Positions 9,434 to 21,771 of a stretch of 64,000 nucleotides of DNA are shown one piece after another (position 1 is the first letter of the stretch; every line of letters begins with the position of its first letter). This stretch comes from Nevskiales bacterium (GTDB taxonomy: Bacteria; Pseudomonadota; Gammaproteobacteria; Steroidobacterales; GCA-2729495), in assembly GCA_011526045.1 (NCBI GenBank), contig WYBE01000067.1:186001-250000 (forward strand), given 5' to 3'. Position numbers and translations under genes: made by a program. The notes beneath the pieces are model-generated. The model worked only from the letters and a program-made list of their open reading frames with translations. It made no database searches and had not been told where the DNA came from.

Positions 9434-10000
9434 ATGGCTGAGCATGGCACCGTCGCGCGACCCTACGCCCAGGCAGCCTTCGAGCTGGCAAAGGCGGATG
9501 GCACGCTTCCGGCGTGGTCGTCTTTCCTGCAGCTCGCCGCGGTCATGGTCAGCGACCCTGAGGTGAAACGCCTGTTGTTCACTCCGGGCGCGAACCTCAC
9601 CGCACTCGCGCTCGCGATCGGCAGCCTGTGCCGCGAACAGCTCGGCGATCCGGCGCCACTTCGCGACGGCGAGCGTTCTGCTGGCGTCAATTTCCTGAGG
9701 TTGCTCGTCCAGAACCAGCGGCTCGGCGTACTGCCCGATATTTCCGTCCGGTTCGAGGCGCTGAAGTCCGAGGCCGAGAACACCCTGGACGCGACCCTGA
9801 CGACTGCCGCGGAAGTGAACGATGACGAGCGCGCGCGCATCACCGCGGCCTTGCAGAAACGCCTGGGCCGGCAGATCCGCCTGACGGTGCGTACGGACGC
9901 CAACCTGATCGGCGGGGCGCGGCTGCAGGTCGGCGATCGCGTGATCGACGGCTCGGCCCGCACCGGGCTCGACAAACTCGCAACCGCCCTGCGCGCCTGA
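9434..10000 (+). CDS. atpH: F1Fo ATP synthase subunit delta
   Basis: Delta joins the peripheral stalk to the top of F1 (alpha subunits). The 188-residue protein opens with the family motif [15 protein letters not shown] and ends with the signature [26 protein letters not shown] region. It follows atpF by 9 bases, with an AGGGA ribosome site. Confidence 0.95.
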   Translation: MAEHGTVARPYAQAAFELAKADGTLPAWSSFLQLAAVMVSDPEVKRLLFTPGANLTALALAIGSLCREQLGDPAPLRDGERSAGVNFLRLLVQNQRLGVLPDISVRFEALKSEAENTLDATLTTAAEVNDDERARITAALQKRLGRQIRLTVRTDANLIGGARLQVGDRVIDGSARTGLDKLATALRA

Positions 10001-10037
10001 CCAACCGGCTGGCGCAAGCGGGGCAGAGGAACGACAA

Positions 10038-11579
<1,542 letters not shown>

Positions 11580-11595
11580 GCAGTCTGAAGGGAGT

Positions 11596-11655
11596 GTGTA
11601 GGAGCGACGCGAGTCGCGACTTGCGTTACTCCCGCAGGGAGAGTCGCTCCGACAC
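11596..11655. repeat. REP-like hairpin between atpA and atpG
   Basis: Arms 11596-11608 (GTGTAGGAGCGAC) and 11643-11655 pair at 12 of 13 bases. The left part (TAGGAGCGACGCGAGTCGCG) matches, with a few changes, the arms of the element at 29916-30010, so both belong to one family with consensus near GYAGGAGCGRCGCSAGYC. It lies inside an operon and may tune atpG relative to atpA. Confidence 0.65.
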
Positions 11656-11680
11656 GGCAGGAACGGGACGGACCAGGTAG

Positions 11681-12541
11681 ATGGCAGGCGCAAAAGAAAT
11701 CCGCACCAAGATCAAAAGCGTGAAGAGCACGCAGAAGATCACCAAGGCCATGGAGAAGGTGGCTGCCTCGAAGCTGCGCCGCACGCAGAACCGCATGGCC
11801 GCGGCACGCCCGTACGCGGACAAGATGCGCGACGTCATCGCGAACCTCTACAAGGCGAACCCCGAATACCGGCACCCCTTCCTGGTCGCCCGTGAGATCA
11901 AGCGCGTCGGCTACATCGTCATCACGTCCGACCGTGGCCTGTGCGGCGGCTTGAACGTGAACGAATTCCGCCGCCTGCTGCCGGAGCTGCGCCAATGGCA
12001 GGAGAAAGGCGTCGAAGCCGACCTCTGCCTGATCGGCGCCAAGGGCGTGCAGTTCTTCCGGCGCCTGAAGGTCAACGTCATCGCGGCAACGACACACCTC
12101 GGCGAGAACCCGCAGGTCTCGACGCTGATCGGCGCCATGACGGTCATGCTCGATGCCTACAAGGAAGGGCGGATCGACCGCCTGTTCCTGGTGCATAACG
12201 TATTCGTCAACACGATGAGCCAGAAGGCGGAGATCAGGACGCTGCTGCCGGCCGAGCCGATGAACCCGCAGCCGCTGCCGAAGTTCTGGGATTACATCTA
12301 CGAGCCGGGTGCGGTCGAGCTGCTCGACGGCGTACTGACGCGCTACATCGAAACGCAGGTGTACCGCGCTACGGTGGAGAACGTGGCCTGCGAGATGGCG
12401 GCCAAGATGGTCGCGATGAAGGCGGCCACCGACAACGCGGGCAAACTGATCGAAAAGCTGCAGCTCGAGTACAACAAGGCGCGCCAGGCCGGCATCACGC
12501 GCGAGATCGCGGAGATCGTCGGAGGGGCAGCGGCGGTTTAG
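11681..12541 (+). CDS. atpG: F1Fo ATP synthase subunit gamma
   Basis: Gamma is the central rotor shaft. It has 286 residues with the N-terminal helix [20 protein letters not shown] and the C-terminal helix ending in [15 protein letters not shown], both canonical. The Rossmann-like middle contains [10 protein letters not shown]. It sits between atpA and atpD in standard order. Confidence 0.97.
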   Translation: MAGAKEIRTKIKSVKSTQKITKAMEKVAASKLRRTQNRMAAARPYADKMRDVIANLYKANPEYRHPFLVAREIKRVGYIVITSDRGLCGGLNVNEFRRLLPELRQWQEKGVEADLCLIGAKGVQFFRRLKVNVIAATTHLGENPQVSTLIGAMTVMLDAYKEGRIDRLFLVHNVFVNTMSQKAEIRTLLPAEPMNPQPLPKFWDYIYEPGAVELLDGVLTRYIETQVYRATVENVACEMAAKMVAMKAATDNAGKLIEKLQLEYNKARQAGITREIAEIVGGAAAV

Positions 12542-14011
<1,470 letters not shown>

Positions 14012-14040
14012 CCGAATCGCGGCTGGTGCCGCACCCGAAC

Positions 14041-14466
14041 ATGGCAACAATCCACGTCGAAATCGTCAGCGTCGAGGGTCACATCTTCTCCGGGGATGCG
14101 AGCCTCGTGATCTGTCCGGCCAGGATGGGCGACATCGGCATCGCGCCGCGTCATGCGCCGCTCCTGACCACGCTGCGCCCGGGCGAGGTCCGGATACAGG
14201 CGGAAGGCAAGGACGAGGTGTTCCTGTACGTGACCGGGGGCATTCTCGAAGTGCAGCCGGCCCAGGTGACCATCCTCGCCGACACGGCGCTGCGCGAAGG
14301 CGAGCTGGACGAGTCGGCGGCGGGCGAGGCGCGGCGCAAGGCCGAGGAGGCGCTGAAGGGCGCAGTCGGCAAGGAAGACCTCGCGCACGCACAGGGGCAG
14401 CTCATCGAGGCCGCGGCGCGCTACCGCGCAGCCCAGAAGCTCAAGGGCAAGCGCCGCGAGCTCTGA
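14041..14466 (+). CDS. atpC: F1Fo ATP synthase subunit epsilon
   Basis: Epsilon is the inhibitory subunit at the foot of the rotor. It has 141 residues: an N-terminal beta sandwich (IHVEIVSVEGHIFSGDA, GDIGIAPRHAPLLT) and a C-terminal helical pair (EARRKAEEALKG...AAARYRAAQKLKG). ATG 14041 is preferred over GTG 14026 because family members start just before the first beta strand. It closes the atp operon. Confidence 0.95.
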   Translation: MATIHVEIVSVEGHIFSGDASLVICPARMGDIGIAPRHAPLLTTLRPGEVRIQAEGKDEVFLYVTGGILEVQPAQVTILADTALREGELDESAAGEARRKAEEALKGAVGKEDLAHAQGQLIEAAARYRAAQKLKGKRREL

Positions 14467-14528
14467 ACCGGGTGGCGGCGGCAGCGGCCGTGTTGCAGAT
14501 GAGCGCTGCGCAGATACCCGGGAGCCGC

Positions 14529-15833
14529 ATGTCCGACAAGCCCTGCCTGGCATCCGTCAAGGAGCAGTACGAGAGTTTCCCGTACCCGCACCGGAATCCC
14601 GACGACGAGTCGCGACGCCTGATCCACGCGATCTCCGGCAACCTGCTGGTCATCAATCATCACTGCTTTCGTGGCCAACGCGATTTCCGCTCCGGCTTCC
14701 GTTGCCTGGTCGCGGGAGGAGGCACCGGCGACACCTTGATCTACCTTGCCGAGCAGTTGCGCCACCACGACGCCGAAGTGGTTTACCTGGACATGTCGAG
14801 CGCGTCGCGTGCTGTGGCCGAAGCGCGCGCCCGCGTTCGCAACCTGACCAACATCACCTGGATCACGGCGTCCATCATGGAACTGCCGCAGCTCGGGCTC
14901 GGGAAATTCGATTACATAGAGTGCTGTGGTGTCCTCCACCATCTGGAATCCACGGAGGCCGGGCTGCAGGCGCTCAACGCCGTGCTCAGGGACGACGGTG
15001 CCATCTTTCTCATGCTGTACGGTCGGTACGGGCGCCAGGCGGTCTACGACATGCAGGCCCTGTTGCGCGACTACCTGCCTGCCGGGCTCGACATGGCGAA
15101 GAAAGTGGCGATGGCGCGGCAGCTCCTGAAGGCACTGCCGCCCTCCAACAGCTTCATCAGGGACCTCGATAGCTGGAGCAGCGAGATCTCTCCGGAGGGA
15201 GGCGGGGACGCCGGCCTCTACGACCTCCTGCTGCACAGCCAGGACCGGTGCTTCGACGTGCACGGCCTTTACGCGCTGGCCGCATCCGCCGGGCTGCATC
15301 TGCTGTCCTTCGCGGTCAACGCTGACGCCTACGATCCGCTGAATCACATCCGTGACGCGGGGCTGCAGAAGCATCTCATGACGCTGGGACGCCCGCGGCG
15401 CGAAGCCCTGGCGGAGGTTTTCACCGGCAACCTGAGAAAGCACGAGTTCTTTCTTGCCCGAAGGCCGAACCGCGGTGCAAGCCTCGGGGACAAGGACCAT
15501 GCGCTGCGGTCTTTCGGCACCCTGCTGGAGAATGCATCGAGATTGGCCGCCGACATGGTGCCGGGGCGGACCATCCACTATGCCGATCCCGATTACCGGC
15601 TGGATATTGCCTGCACGCCCATGACGAAAACCGTGTTCTCCTGCATGGACGGCGCCACGTCGCTGCGCACGTTGCGCAAACGCCTCTTGAAATCGGTGCC
15701 CGGTGCGACACCGGCGGCCGTCGAGCGGGAACTGGAACGCATATACAACCAGCTTCACCCGCGCGGTTATCTCTACCTCATCAGTGCCGGCGAGTACGGC
15801 GTTACCGTGCCCGACTACGCGACACTGAGATAG
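14529..15833 (+). CDS. Class I SAM-dependent methyltransferase (paralog 1)
   Basis: The 434-residue protein has a class I methyltransferase fold: motif I LVAGGGTGDTLIYLAEQL near residue 60, an acidic strand-2 end in VVYLDMSSASRAVAEARA, and a motif near IECCGVLHHLEST. A C-terminal domain of about 90 residues (CMDGATSLRTLRKRLL...YNQLHPRGYLYL) follows. The substrate is unknown. ATG 14529 aligns with the start of the paralog at 20118-21428, which is very similar along its length (by eye about 60% over the first 300 residues). The open frame extends far upstream over atpD and atpC, but that part is a shadow. Confidence 0.8.
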   Translation: MSDKPCLASVKEQYESFPYPHRNPDDESRRLIHAISGNLLVINHHCFRGQRDFRSGFRCLVAGGGTGDTLIYLAEQLRHHDAEVVYLDMSSASRAVAEARARVRNLTNITWITASIMELPQLGLGKFDYIECCGVLHHLESTEAGLQALNAVLRDDGAIFLMLYGRYGRQAVYDMQALLRDYLPAGLDMAKKVAMARQLLKALPPSNSFIRDLDSWSSEISPEGGGDAGLYDLLLHSQDRCFDVHGLYALAASAGLHLLSFAVNADAYDPLNHIRDAGLQKHLMTLGRPRREALAEVFTGNLRKHEFFLARRPNRGASLGDKDHALRSFGTLLENASRLAADMVPGRTIHYADPDYRLDIACTPMTKTVFSCMDGATSLRTLRKRLLKSVPGATPAAVERELERIYNQLHPRGYLYLISAGEYGVTVPDYATLR

Positions 15834-15948
15834 TTCGTGGGGATTGGCGCGACAGGCGATCCTTTCCCGCGCGGGAAACACGGGCGCGGCGCTGCCGGCC
15901 TGCAGGACATAACCGCGATCTGCCGGGACGTTCAACACGCGGCCCGCA

Positions 15949-15954
15949 TATAAT
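15949..15954 (+). promoter_or_regulatory. Perfect -10 box directly before glmU
   Basis: TATAAT ends 7 bases before the glmU ATG, so transcription would begin at or within a base or two of the start codon, giving a leaderless or nearly leaderless mRNA. The -35 region is poor. Confidence 0.45.
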
Positions 15955-15961
15955 CCCGCGC

Positions 15962-17326
15962 ATGCCGACCACCGTCATCATCCTGGCCGCCGGCCAGGGC
16001 AAGCGCATGCGCTCGGGCCTGCCGAAGGTCCTGCACCCCCTCGCCGGCCGACCCCTGCTCACCCACGTGCTCGACGCTGCCGCCGCGCTGAAGCCGCGCG
16101 AAGTGCGCGTCGTCCACGGGCACGGCGGCGCGCAGGTGCAGGCTGCGTTCGCGCAGCGTCCGGTCACCTGGGTGCACCAGGCCGAACAGCGCGGCACCGG
16201 CCACGCGGTGCGCCTCGCCCTTGGCCGTGTGCCGGCCCGGGACGTGGTGCTGGTGCTCTACGGAGACGTGCCGCTGGTCGAACCCGCGACACTGCGCAAA
16301 CTGGTGGCGAAGGCCGCCCGCGGGGCGCTCGCGGTGCTGACGGCGGAGTTCGCCGATCCCGCCGGCTACGGGCGCATCATCCGCGGCGGCAAGGGCGGGC
16401 AGGTTCTTGCGATCGTCGAGGACAAGGATGCGACGCGCGAGCAGCGCGCCATCCGCGAGATCAACACCGGGCTCATGGCCTGCCCGGCCGGCGCGCTGGC
16501 GAAGATGATCGGACGGCTCAAGGCGAACAATGCGCAGGGCGAGTTCTACCTGACCGACATCGTCGGTTTCGCGGTGAAGGACCGGCTGCCCGTCGTCGCC
16601 GTCGGGGCGGCCAGCGCCGAAGAGGTGCTCGGCATCAATGACAAGGTGCAGCTTGCCGAGGCGGGTCGCATCCTGCGCCGGCGTACGGCGCGGGCACTGA
16701 TGGAGAAGGGCGTCACGCTGGTGGACCCCGAGCGCATCGACGTGCATGGCACGCTCCGCTGTGGCCGCGATGTCGTGATCCACCCGAACGTGCTGTTCGA
16801 AGGCAACGTGCGGCTCGGCGACGGCGTGCTGGTCGAGGCCTTCAGCCGCATCCGCAATGCGACGGTGGGGGCCGGGACGATCATCCATACGCACTGCGTG
16901 ATCGAGGCAGGCGATATCGGCGAGGATTGCGAAATCGGCCCCTATGCCAGGATGCGCCCGGGCGTCGAGCTGGCCGGCGACGTCAAGCTCGGCAACTTCG
17001 TCGAGGTGAAGAACAGCACTATCGGCCGCCACAGCAAGGTCAACCATCTGACCTACATCGGCGATGCGAGCATCGGCCGGGACGTAAACGTCGGCGCCGG
17101 CACGATCACCTGCAACTACGACGGCGTCAACAAGCATCGCACCGTCATCGAGGACGACGTGCAGATCGGCTCGGACGTGCAGCTGATCGCGCCGGTGACC
17201 GTAGGCCGTGGTGCCACGATTGGGGCCGGGGCAACCATCAGCCGCGACGCGCCCCCCGGGGAGCTGACCATCAGCGAGCGCAAGCAGGTGACGCGCTACG
17301 GCTGGAAGCGCCCGGTGAAGAAATGA
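15962..17326 (+). CDS. glmU: Bifunctional GlcNAc-1-P uridyltransferase / GlcN-1-P acetyltransferase
   Basis: GlmU makes UDP-GlcNAc, the precursor of peptidoglycan and lipopolysaccharide. The N-terminal pyrophosphorylase domain opens with LAAGQGKRMRSGLPKVLHPL; the C-terminal left-handed beta helix (hexapeptide repeats from about residue 250) carries VEVKNSTIGRHSKVNHLTYIGDA and YDGVNKHRTVI. At 454 residues it is full length. A perfect -10 box is placed almost on the start codon. glmS follows after 182 bp. Confidence 0.97.
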   Translation: MPTTVIILAAGQGKRMRSGLPKVLHPLAGRPLLTHVLDAAAALKPREVRVVHGHGGAQVQAAFAQRPVTWVHQAEQRGTGHAVRLALGRVPARDVVLVLYGDVPLVEPATLRKLVAKAARGALAVLTAEFADPAGYGRIIRGGKGGQVLAIVEDKDATREQRAIREINTGLMACPAGALAKMIGRLKANNAQGEFYLTDIVGFAVKDRLPVVAVGAASAEEVLGINDKVQLAEAGRILRRRTARALMEKGVTLVDPERIDVHGTLRCGRDVVIHPNVLFEGNVRLGDGVLVEAFSRIRNATVGAGTIIHTHCVIEAGDIGEDCEIGPYARMRPGVELAGDVKLGNFVEVKNSTIGRHSKVNHLTYIGDASIGRDVNVGAGTITCNYDGVNKHRTVIEDDVQIGSDVQLIAPVTVGRGATIGAGATISRDAPPGELTISERKQVTRYGWKRPVKK

Positions 17327-17508
17327 TACGCAACCGGCCCGGCGCACAGGGCGGCCGCCCGCTGCACCAAGGTCGCATGGACCCGCGGCGCCGGATCCGG
17401 CGTGGACGGGCGTAAAGCTGAAATCTGAGAAGGCGCTTCAGGCGGGTTTAAGGCCCGGAGCGGATAATCGTAGCGGGCAAAAGGGCCCGATAGGTCACAG
17501 TACCCCCC

Positions 17509-19341
17509 ATGTGCGGAATCGTCGGAGCGGTTGCTGAGCGAAACGTCGTGCCCATCCTGATGGAGGGGCTGCGACGCCTGGAATACCGGGGTTACGACTC
17601 CGCCGGCCTGGCCGTGCTCACCCACGGAGTCATGCGTCGCCAGCGCCGCCTCGGCAAGGTGGCCGAACTGCAGGCCGCGCTCGATGCCGACCCTTTCGAA
17701 GCGCCGGTCGGGATCGCCCACACGCGCTGGGCCACCCATGGCGCACCGGCGGAGAGGAATGCTCATCCGCATATCTCGCACGACGGGCTCGCCATCGTGC
17801 ACAACGGCATCATCGAGAACCACGAGAAGCTGCGCGAGGAGCTGAAGACACTCGGTTACGTGTTCACCTCTGACACGGATACCGAGTGCATCGCGCATCG
17901 CATCCACCATCATCTGAAGACGCACCGTCGGCTCTTCGATGCGGTGCGCGCCACGGTGGCGGAACTCCAGGGAGCATTCGCGCTGGCGGTGATGAGCCAG
18001 GCGAGTCCCGACATGATCGTGCTCGCCCGCTGCGGCTGCCCGGTGGTGGTGGGCCTTGGCGAAGGGGAGAATTTCGTCGCCTCCGACGTCTCGGCCCTGC
18101 TGCCGGTCACCCGCCGGTTCGTGTTCCTGGAAGAAGGCGACGTCGCCGAGATCAACCGCGGCAGCGTGCGGGTGGTCGACCGCAGCGGTGCTCCGGCGTT
18201 CCGGCCGGTCAAGGAGAGCGAACTGACGGCCGATGCCGCGGAGAAGGGCCAGTATCCGCACTTCATGCTCAAGGAGATCCACGAGCAGCCGCGGGCCGTG
18301 GCGCAGACGCTCGAGGAACGCGTGGCCAACGGGCGGCTGCTGGAGGCGGCGTTCGGGCCCGCCGCCACCGAGATATTCCGGCGCACCCAGGCGGTGCACA
18401 TCGTCGCCTGCGGCACGAGTTTCCACGCCGGCAGCGTGGCCCGCTACCTCATCGAGCAGATCTGCCGCATCCCCTGCTACGTGGAGATCGCGAGCGAGTT
18501 TCGTTACCGCAACCCGGTGGTGACGCCGAACACGCTCTTCGTCAGCATCTCGCAGTCCGGCGAGACGGCCGACACGCTGGCGGCTCTCCGGCTCGCGAAG
18601 CAGGAGGGCTTCTTGTCCTCGCTCGCGATCTGCAACGTCCCGGAGAGCTCACTGGTGCGCGAATCCGAGCTCGTGATGCTGACGCGGGCTGGCCCGGAGA
18701 TCGGCGTGGCCTCCACCAAGGCCTTCACCACGCAGATCGCTGCGCTCACCATGCTGGTGATCGCGCTCGCCAGGCATCACGGCTCGAACGCCGAACGCGA
18801 GCGCGGGCTCGTTACGCGGCTGATCGAGATTCCCGGGCTCATCGAGAAGACGCTCGTCCTCGACCAGGACATGCGCAAGCTCGCCGAGCGGTTCGCCGGC
18901 AAGCACCACGCGCTGTTCCTCGGCCGCGGCATGCTGCACCCCATAGCGATGGAGGGTGCGCTGAAGCTCAAGGAGATCTCCTACATTCACGCCGAGGCGT
19001 ACCCGGCGGGTGAGCTCAAGCACGGCCCGCTCGCACTGGTGGACGCGGACATGCCGGTCATCACGGTGGCGCCGAACAACGACCTGCTGGAGAAGCTCAA
19101 GTCGAACCTCATGGAGGTCCGCGCCCGGGGTGGAGAACTGTTCGTGTTTGCGGATCCGGATTCCGGCTTCGAGTCGAGCGATGGCGTGACCGTGATCCAG
19201 ATGCCCCGGCACGTCACCTACCTGCAGGCGCCGGCCGTCTATACCGTCCCACTGCAGCTGCTCGCCTACCACGTGGCGATCCTGCGCGGCACCGACGTGG
19301 ATCAGCCGCGCAACCTCGCCAAGTCCGTGACGGTGGAATAG
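17509..19341 (+). CDS. glmS: Glutamine-fructose-6-phosphate aminotransferase (isomerizing)
   Basis: GlmS converts fructose-6-P and glutamine to glucosamine-6-P, the first step of the pathway that GlmU finishes. The N-terminal Cys nucleophile follows Met (MCGIVGAV). The two SIS domains carry [13 protein letters not shown] and [14 protein letters not shown], and the C-terminus is [11 protein letters not shown]. The length, 610 residues, is typical. The 182-bp upstream gap has a GATAAT at 17463-17468 that could be a -10. A GC-rich inverted pair after the stop (19343-19349/19369-19375) may help end transcription. Confidence 0.97.
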   Translation: MCGIVGAVAERNVVPILMEGLRRLEYRGYDSAGLAVLTHGVMRRQRRLGKVAELQAALDADPFEAPVGIAHTRWATHGAPAERNAHPHISHDGLAIVHNGIIENHEKLREELKTLGYVFTSDTDTECIAHRIHHHLKTHRRLFDAVRATVAELQGAFALAVMSQASPDMIVLARCGCPVVVGLGEGENFVASDVSALLPVTRRFVFLEEGDVAEINRGSVRVVDRSGAPAFRPVKESELTADAAEKGQYPHFMLKEIHEQPRAVAQTLEERVANGRLLEAAFGPAATEIFRRTQAVHIVACGTSFHAGSVARYLIEQICRIPCYVEIASEFRYRNPVVTPNTLFVSISQSGETADTLAALRLAKQEGFLSSLAICNVPESSLVRESELVMLTRAGPEIGVASTKAFTTQIAALTMLVIALARHHGSNAERERGLVTRLIEIPGLIEKTLVLDQDMRKLAERFAGKHHALFLGRGMLHPIAMEGALKLKEISYIHAEAYPAGELKHGPLALVDADMPVITVAPNNDLLEKLKSNLMEVRARGGELFVFADPDSGFESSDGVTVIQMPRHVTYLQAPAVYTVPLQLLAYHVAILRGTDVDQPRNLAKSVTVE

Positions 19342-19407
19342 CCGGGGCCAGGCGCAGCCGGGGCACCCGGCCCCGAACCTTCAGATCGCATCGGCAAGGA
19401 GACCGGC

Positions 19408-19959
19408 ATGAGTTACGCATACAAGTGGGTCGAGCCGCCGTGGCCGCAGAAGCGGCTGCCGCGCGCCGAGCTCGAGGATCGTATCGGGCAACTGCTCGGT
19501 TCCACCAACATGTGCGTGCTCGCCACCGTCGGCGGCCGCGGCCAGCCGATCGCGAGCCCCATCGAGTTCTACGCCGACGGCCTCGATCTCTACCTGCTGC
19601 CCGACCCGGGCACGCCAAAGCTCAAGGCCATGCAGCGTGACCCGCGCGTCAGCGTGGCGGTGCATGGCGCCTACCACGGCTGGCACAGCGCCCGGGGTGC
19701 GCAGATCTTCGGTCGGGCCCGCATCATCGAACCGCACGCGCCCGGCTGGGCGCACGGCATGAAGGTGTTCCGCTGGCACGAGTGGATGAGCGACCTCGGC
19801 ATGGACGCCAGCAAGCCCTTCGAGCGCCAGGTGTGCCGGATCGTGCCGGAGAAAATCCTCTACACGGAGACCTGGCTGTGGAAGCAGGGCTTCCACGCCA
19901 AGCAGCGCTGGGAGGCGGCGCCCGCTATGCGCCGGCCGGCAGTCCGCCGCAAGAAATAA
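19408..19959 (+). CDS. Pyridoxamine 5'-phosphate oxidase-family (split beta-barrel flavin) protein
   Basis: The 183-residue protein has the split-barrel pattern LLGSTNMCVLATVGGRGQPIASPIEFYADGLDLYLLPDPGTPKLKAMQRDPRVSVAV. Members bind FMN, F420 or haem and act as small oxidoreductases. The residues do not point to true PNPOx activity. A good AAGGAG site lies before ATG 19408. It follows glmS by 66 bp and could share its transcript. Function is not assigned. Confidence 0.7.
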   Translation: MSYAYKWVEPPWPQKRLPRAELEDRIGQLLGSTNMCVLATVGGRGQPIASPIEFYADGLDLYLLPDPGTPKLKAMQRDPRVSVAVHGAYHGWHSARGAQIFGRARIIEPHAPGWAHGMKVFRWHEWMSDLGMDASKPFERQVCRIVPEKILYTETWLWKQGFHAKQRWEAAPAMRRPAVRRKK

Positions 19960-20117
19960 GGTTTATCGCAGATTGGCGGGGTCATCATGCGGCGAAGGCT
20001 GCATAGGACTCCGCCCATCCCCGGGTCTCGCCGCCGGCTGGCCCTATCCACGCCCCGGTCGTCGTGCGACACATCGCCCCTGGCGAGGCGGATGCAGCGG
20101 TGGGCGCGGCCCCGGCG

Positions 20118-21428
20118 TTACCCGACATATTCCGAGCGCCGGTAATCCGGCAGCCTGGTCGCGTGGCTGCCCGGCGCGAGAATGTAGAGATATCCGGCGG
20201 GGTGCAGAAAATCGAAGATCCGGCGCAGTTCCTGGCGGGCGAGTTCCACGCTCGATCCCGGCACGGCCGCCACGACCCGCTCGTACATCGTCGCGATCGG
20301 GGTGTTGCCGTCCATGCAGGTGAGGAGCACTTTGCAGATTTCGTTGCCGCTCACCGTGAACGCGCGGTCGCCGTCCTCATAGGTGAACGGCTGACCGGGT
20401 TGCAGTCGTTCCGCAAGCCAGCGCTGCCGGCCGAGCAGGCTCCAGAACAGCAGCAGGGCGTTGCCCTCGTCGTCGAGGGTCGCAGCGGTATCGCTGTGGC
20501 GGGTCAGATAGAACTCGTGGGTGCGTAGCACGCAGCTGATCCGTTCAGCCAGCGCCTGTTGCCGGGGCACCGGCAACAACGACAGCTGGCGGCGCACCTC
20601 CGGGTCCGTGATCAGCTTGCACGGGTCGTAGCGTTCCCCCCGCATCGGAAATCCCGCCACGCGCAAGCCCTCGCCCGCGGCGAGCGAGTAGATCTCCGCC
20701 ACACTGAAGCTGCGGTCCTGGCTGTGCAGCAGGAGGTCGTAGAAACCCGCGTCGCCGAATCCGTCGGCCCCGAACTCCCACTCCCACATGCCGATATTGC
20801 GCTTGAAGCCGTTTGTCGCCGGCAGGTTGGCGAGCAACGCCCGCGAGCTGGCGATTTTCTGCGCAATCCCGAGGCCCGGCGGCAGGTAATTGCGCAGTAA
20901 CTCCTGCATGTCGTAGACCTCGCGCCGGGCATACGTGCCGTACAGCATGAGGAACATCGCCCCGTCATCCTTCAGCACGCTGTTCAGTGCCGCCAGCCCG
21001 GCCTCGGTGGACTCCAGGTGATGCAGGACGCCGGAGCAGTTGATGTAGTCGAACTGGCCCAGCCCAAGTTGCGGGATGTCCATGATCGAGCCGGTGATCC
21101 AGCGGATGTTCGTGAGGCCCCGGCGTCGCGCGCGTTCCTCGGCGACGGCGCGCGAGGCGGCCGACAGGTCGAGATAGACGATCTCCGCATCGAAGAACCG
21201 CAGCTGCTCGGCGAGGTAGATGACGCTGTCGCCGGTGCCGCCGCCGGCGACGAAGCAGCGAAAGCCGCGGCGAAAATCCCGTTGACCGCGGAAGCAGAAA
21301 TGATTGGCGACCAGCAGGTTGTCGCCCACGGTCTGGATGAGCCGCTTCGACTCATCGGCCGGGTCCCGGCGTGGATACGGCAGCGCTTCGTAATGCTCCC
21401 TGACCGATTCGAGATAGTTTGGTGCCAT
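20118..21428 (-). CDS. Class I SAM-dependent methyltransferase (paralog 2)
   Basis: A 436-residue paralog of the protein at 14529-15833, in the opposite orientation. It shares the N-terminal SVREHYEALPYPRRDPADES block, motif I FVAGGGTGDSVIYLAEQL, INCSGVLHHLESTEAG and the C-terminal domain ending LRRIFDFLHPAGYLYI. The target is unknown. Similar two-part proteins occur in several Proteobacteria as putative methyltransferases. The pair brackets glmU, glmS and the flavin-type protein. Confidence 0.8.
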   Translation of the reverse strand: MAPNYLESVREHYEALPYPRRDPADESKRLIQTVGDNLLVANHFCFRGQRDFRRGFRCFVAGGGTGDSVIYLAEQLRFFDAEIVYLDLSAASRAVAEERARRRGLTNIRWITGSIMDIPQLGLGQFDYINCSGVLHHLESTEAGLAALNSVLKDDGAMFLMLYGTYARREVYDMQELLRNYLPPGLGIAQKIASSRALLANLPATNGFKRNIGMWEWEFGADGFGDAGFYDLLLHSQDRSFSVAEIYSLAAGEGLRVAGFPMRGERYDPCKLITDPEVRRQLSLLPVPRQQALAERISCVLRTHEFYLTRHSDTAATLDDEGNALLLFWSLLGRQRWLAERLQPGQPFTYEDGDRAFTVSGNEICKVLLTCMDGNTPIATMYERVVAAVPGSSVELARQELRRIFDFLHPAGYLYILAPGSHATRLPDYRRSEYVG

Positions 21429-21771
21429 GCGACCTGGATTCCGGCGATTCTCGCGCAGGAATCATACAAGAGGCGCTGCGCGCGCGAGCCTGTCCACCGG
21501 GCCAGCAGGCAGTCTGCAGCGCGCGTCTGCGGGGCGGCCCATTGCGGGCCCGCGCCGGTTGCTGCCTTCCTGGCAATCGGCACCCGTACGCGTTGGCGCT
21601 CACGGCCCGACGCAGGTCATCCCCGCCTTCGCGGCACTCAACTCCAGGGCCGCCGCGCAGCTGTGCGTCCCGAAAAAGACTGCGAGTGGCCGGCGGGCGC
21701 TTGGGTAGAATAGCCTACGTTGCGACGGACCGCCCCGGTCCCTGTCGTCGCTGACAAACAGGCGCGAGAAC
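21429..21771. other. Divergent intergenic region
   Basis: This 343-bp gap lies between the divergent methyltransferase and LLM genes. It holds a TAGAAT at 21706-21711 that could be the -10 of the LLM gene, with a poor -35. GC-rich inverted segments occur, but no convincing gene, RNA or repeat was recognised. Confidence 0.4.

Noticed and set aside
21600..21640. GTCATCCCCGCCTTCGCGG-like sequence resembling short Neisseria-type repeats
   Set aside because: Only part of the motif is present, with no inverted partner at repeat spacing; likely chance.
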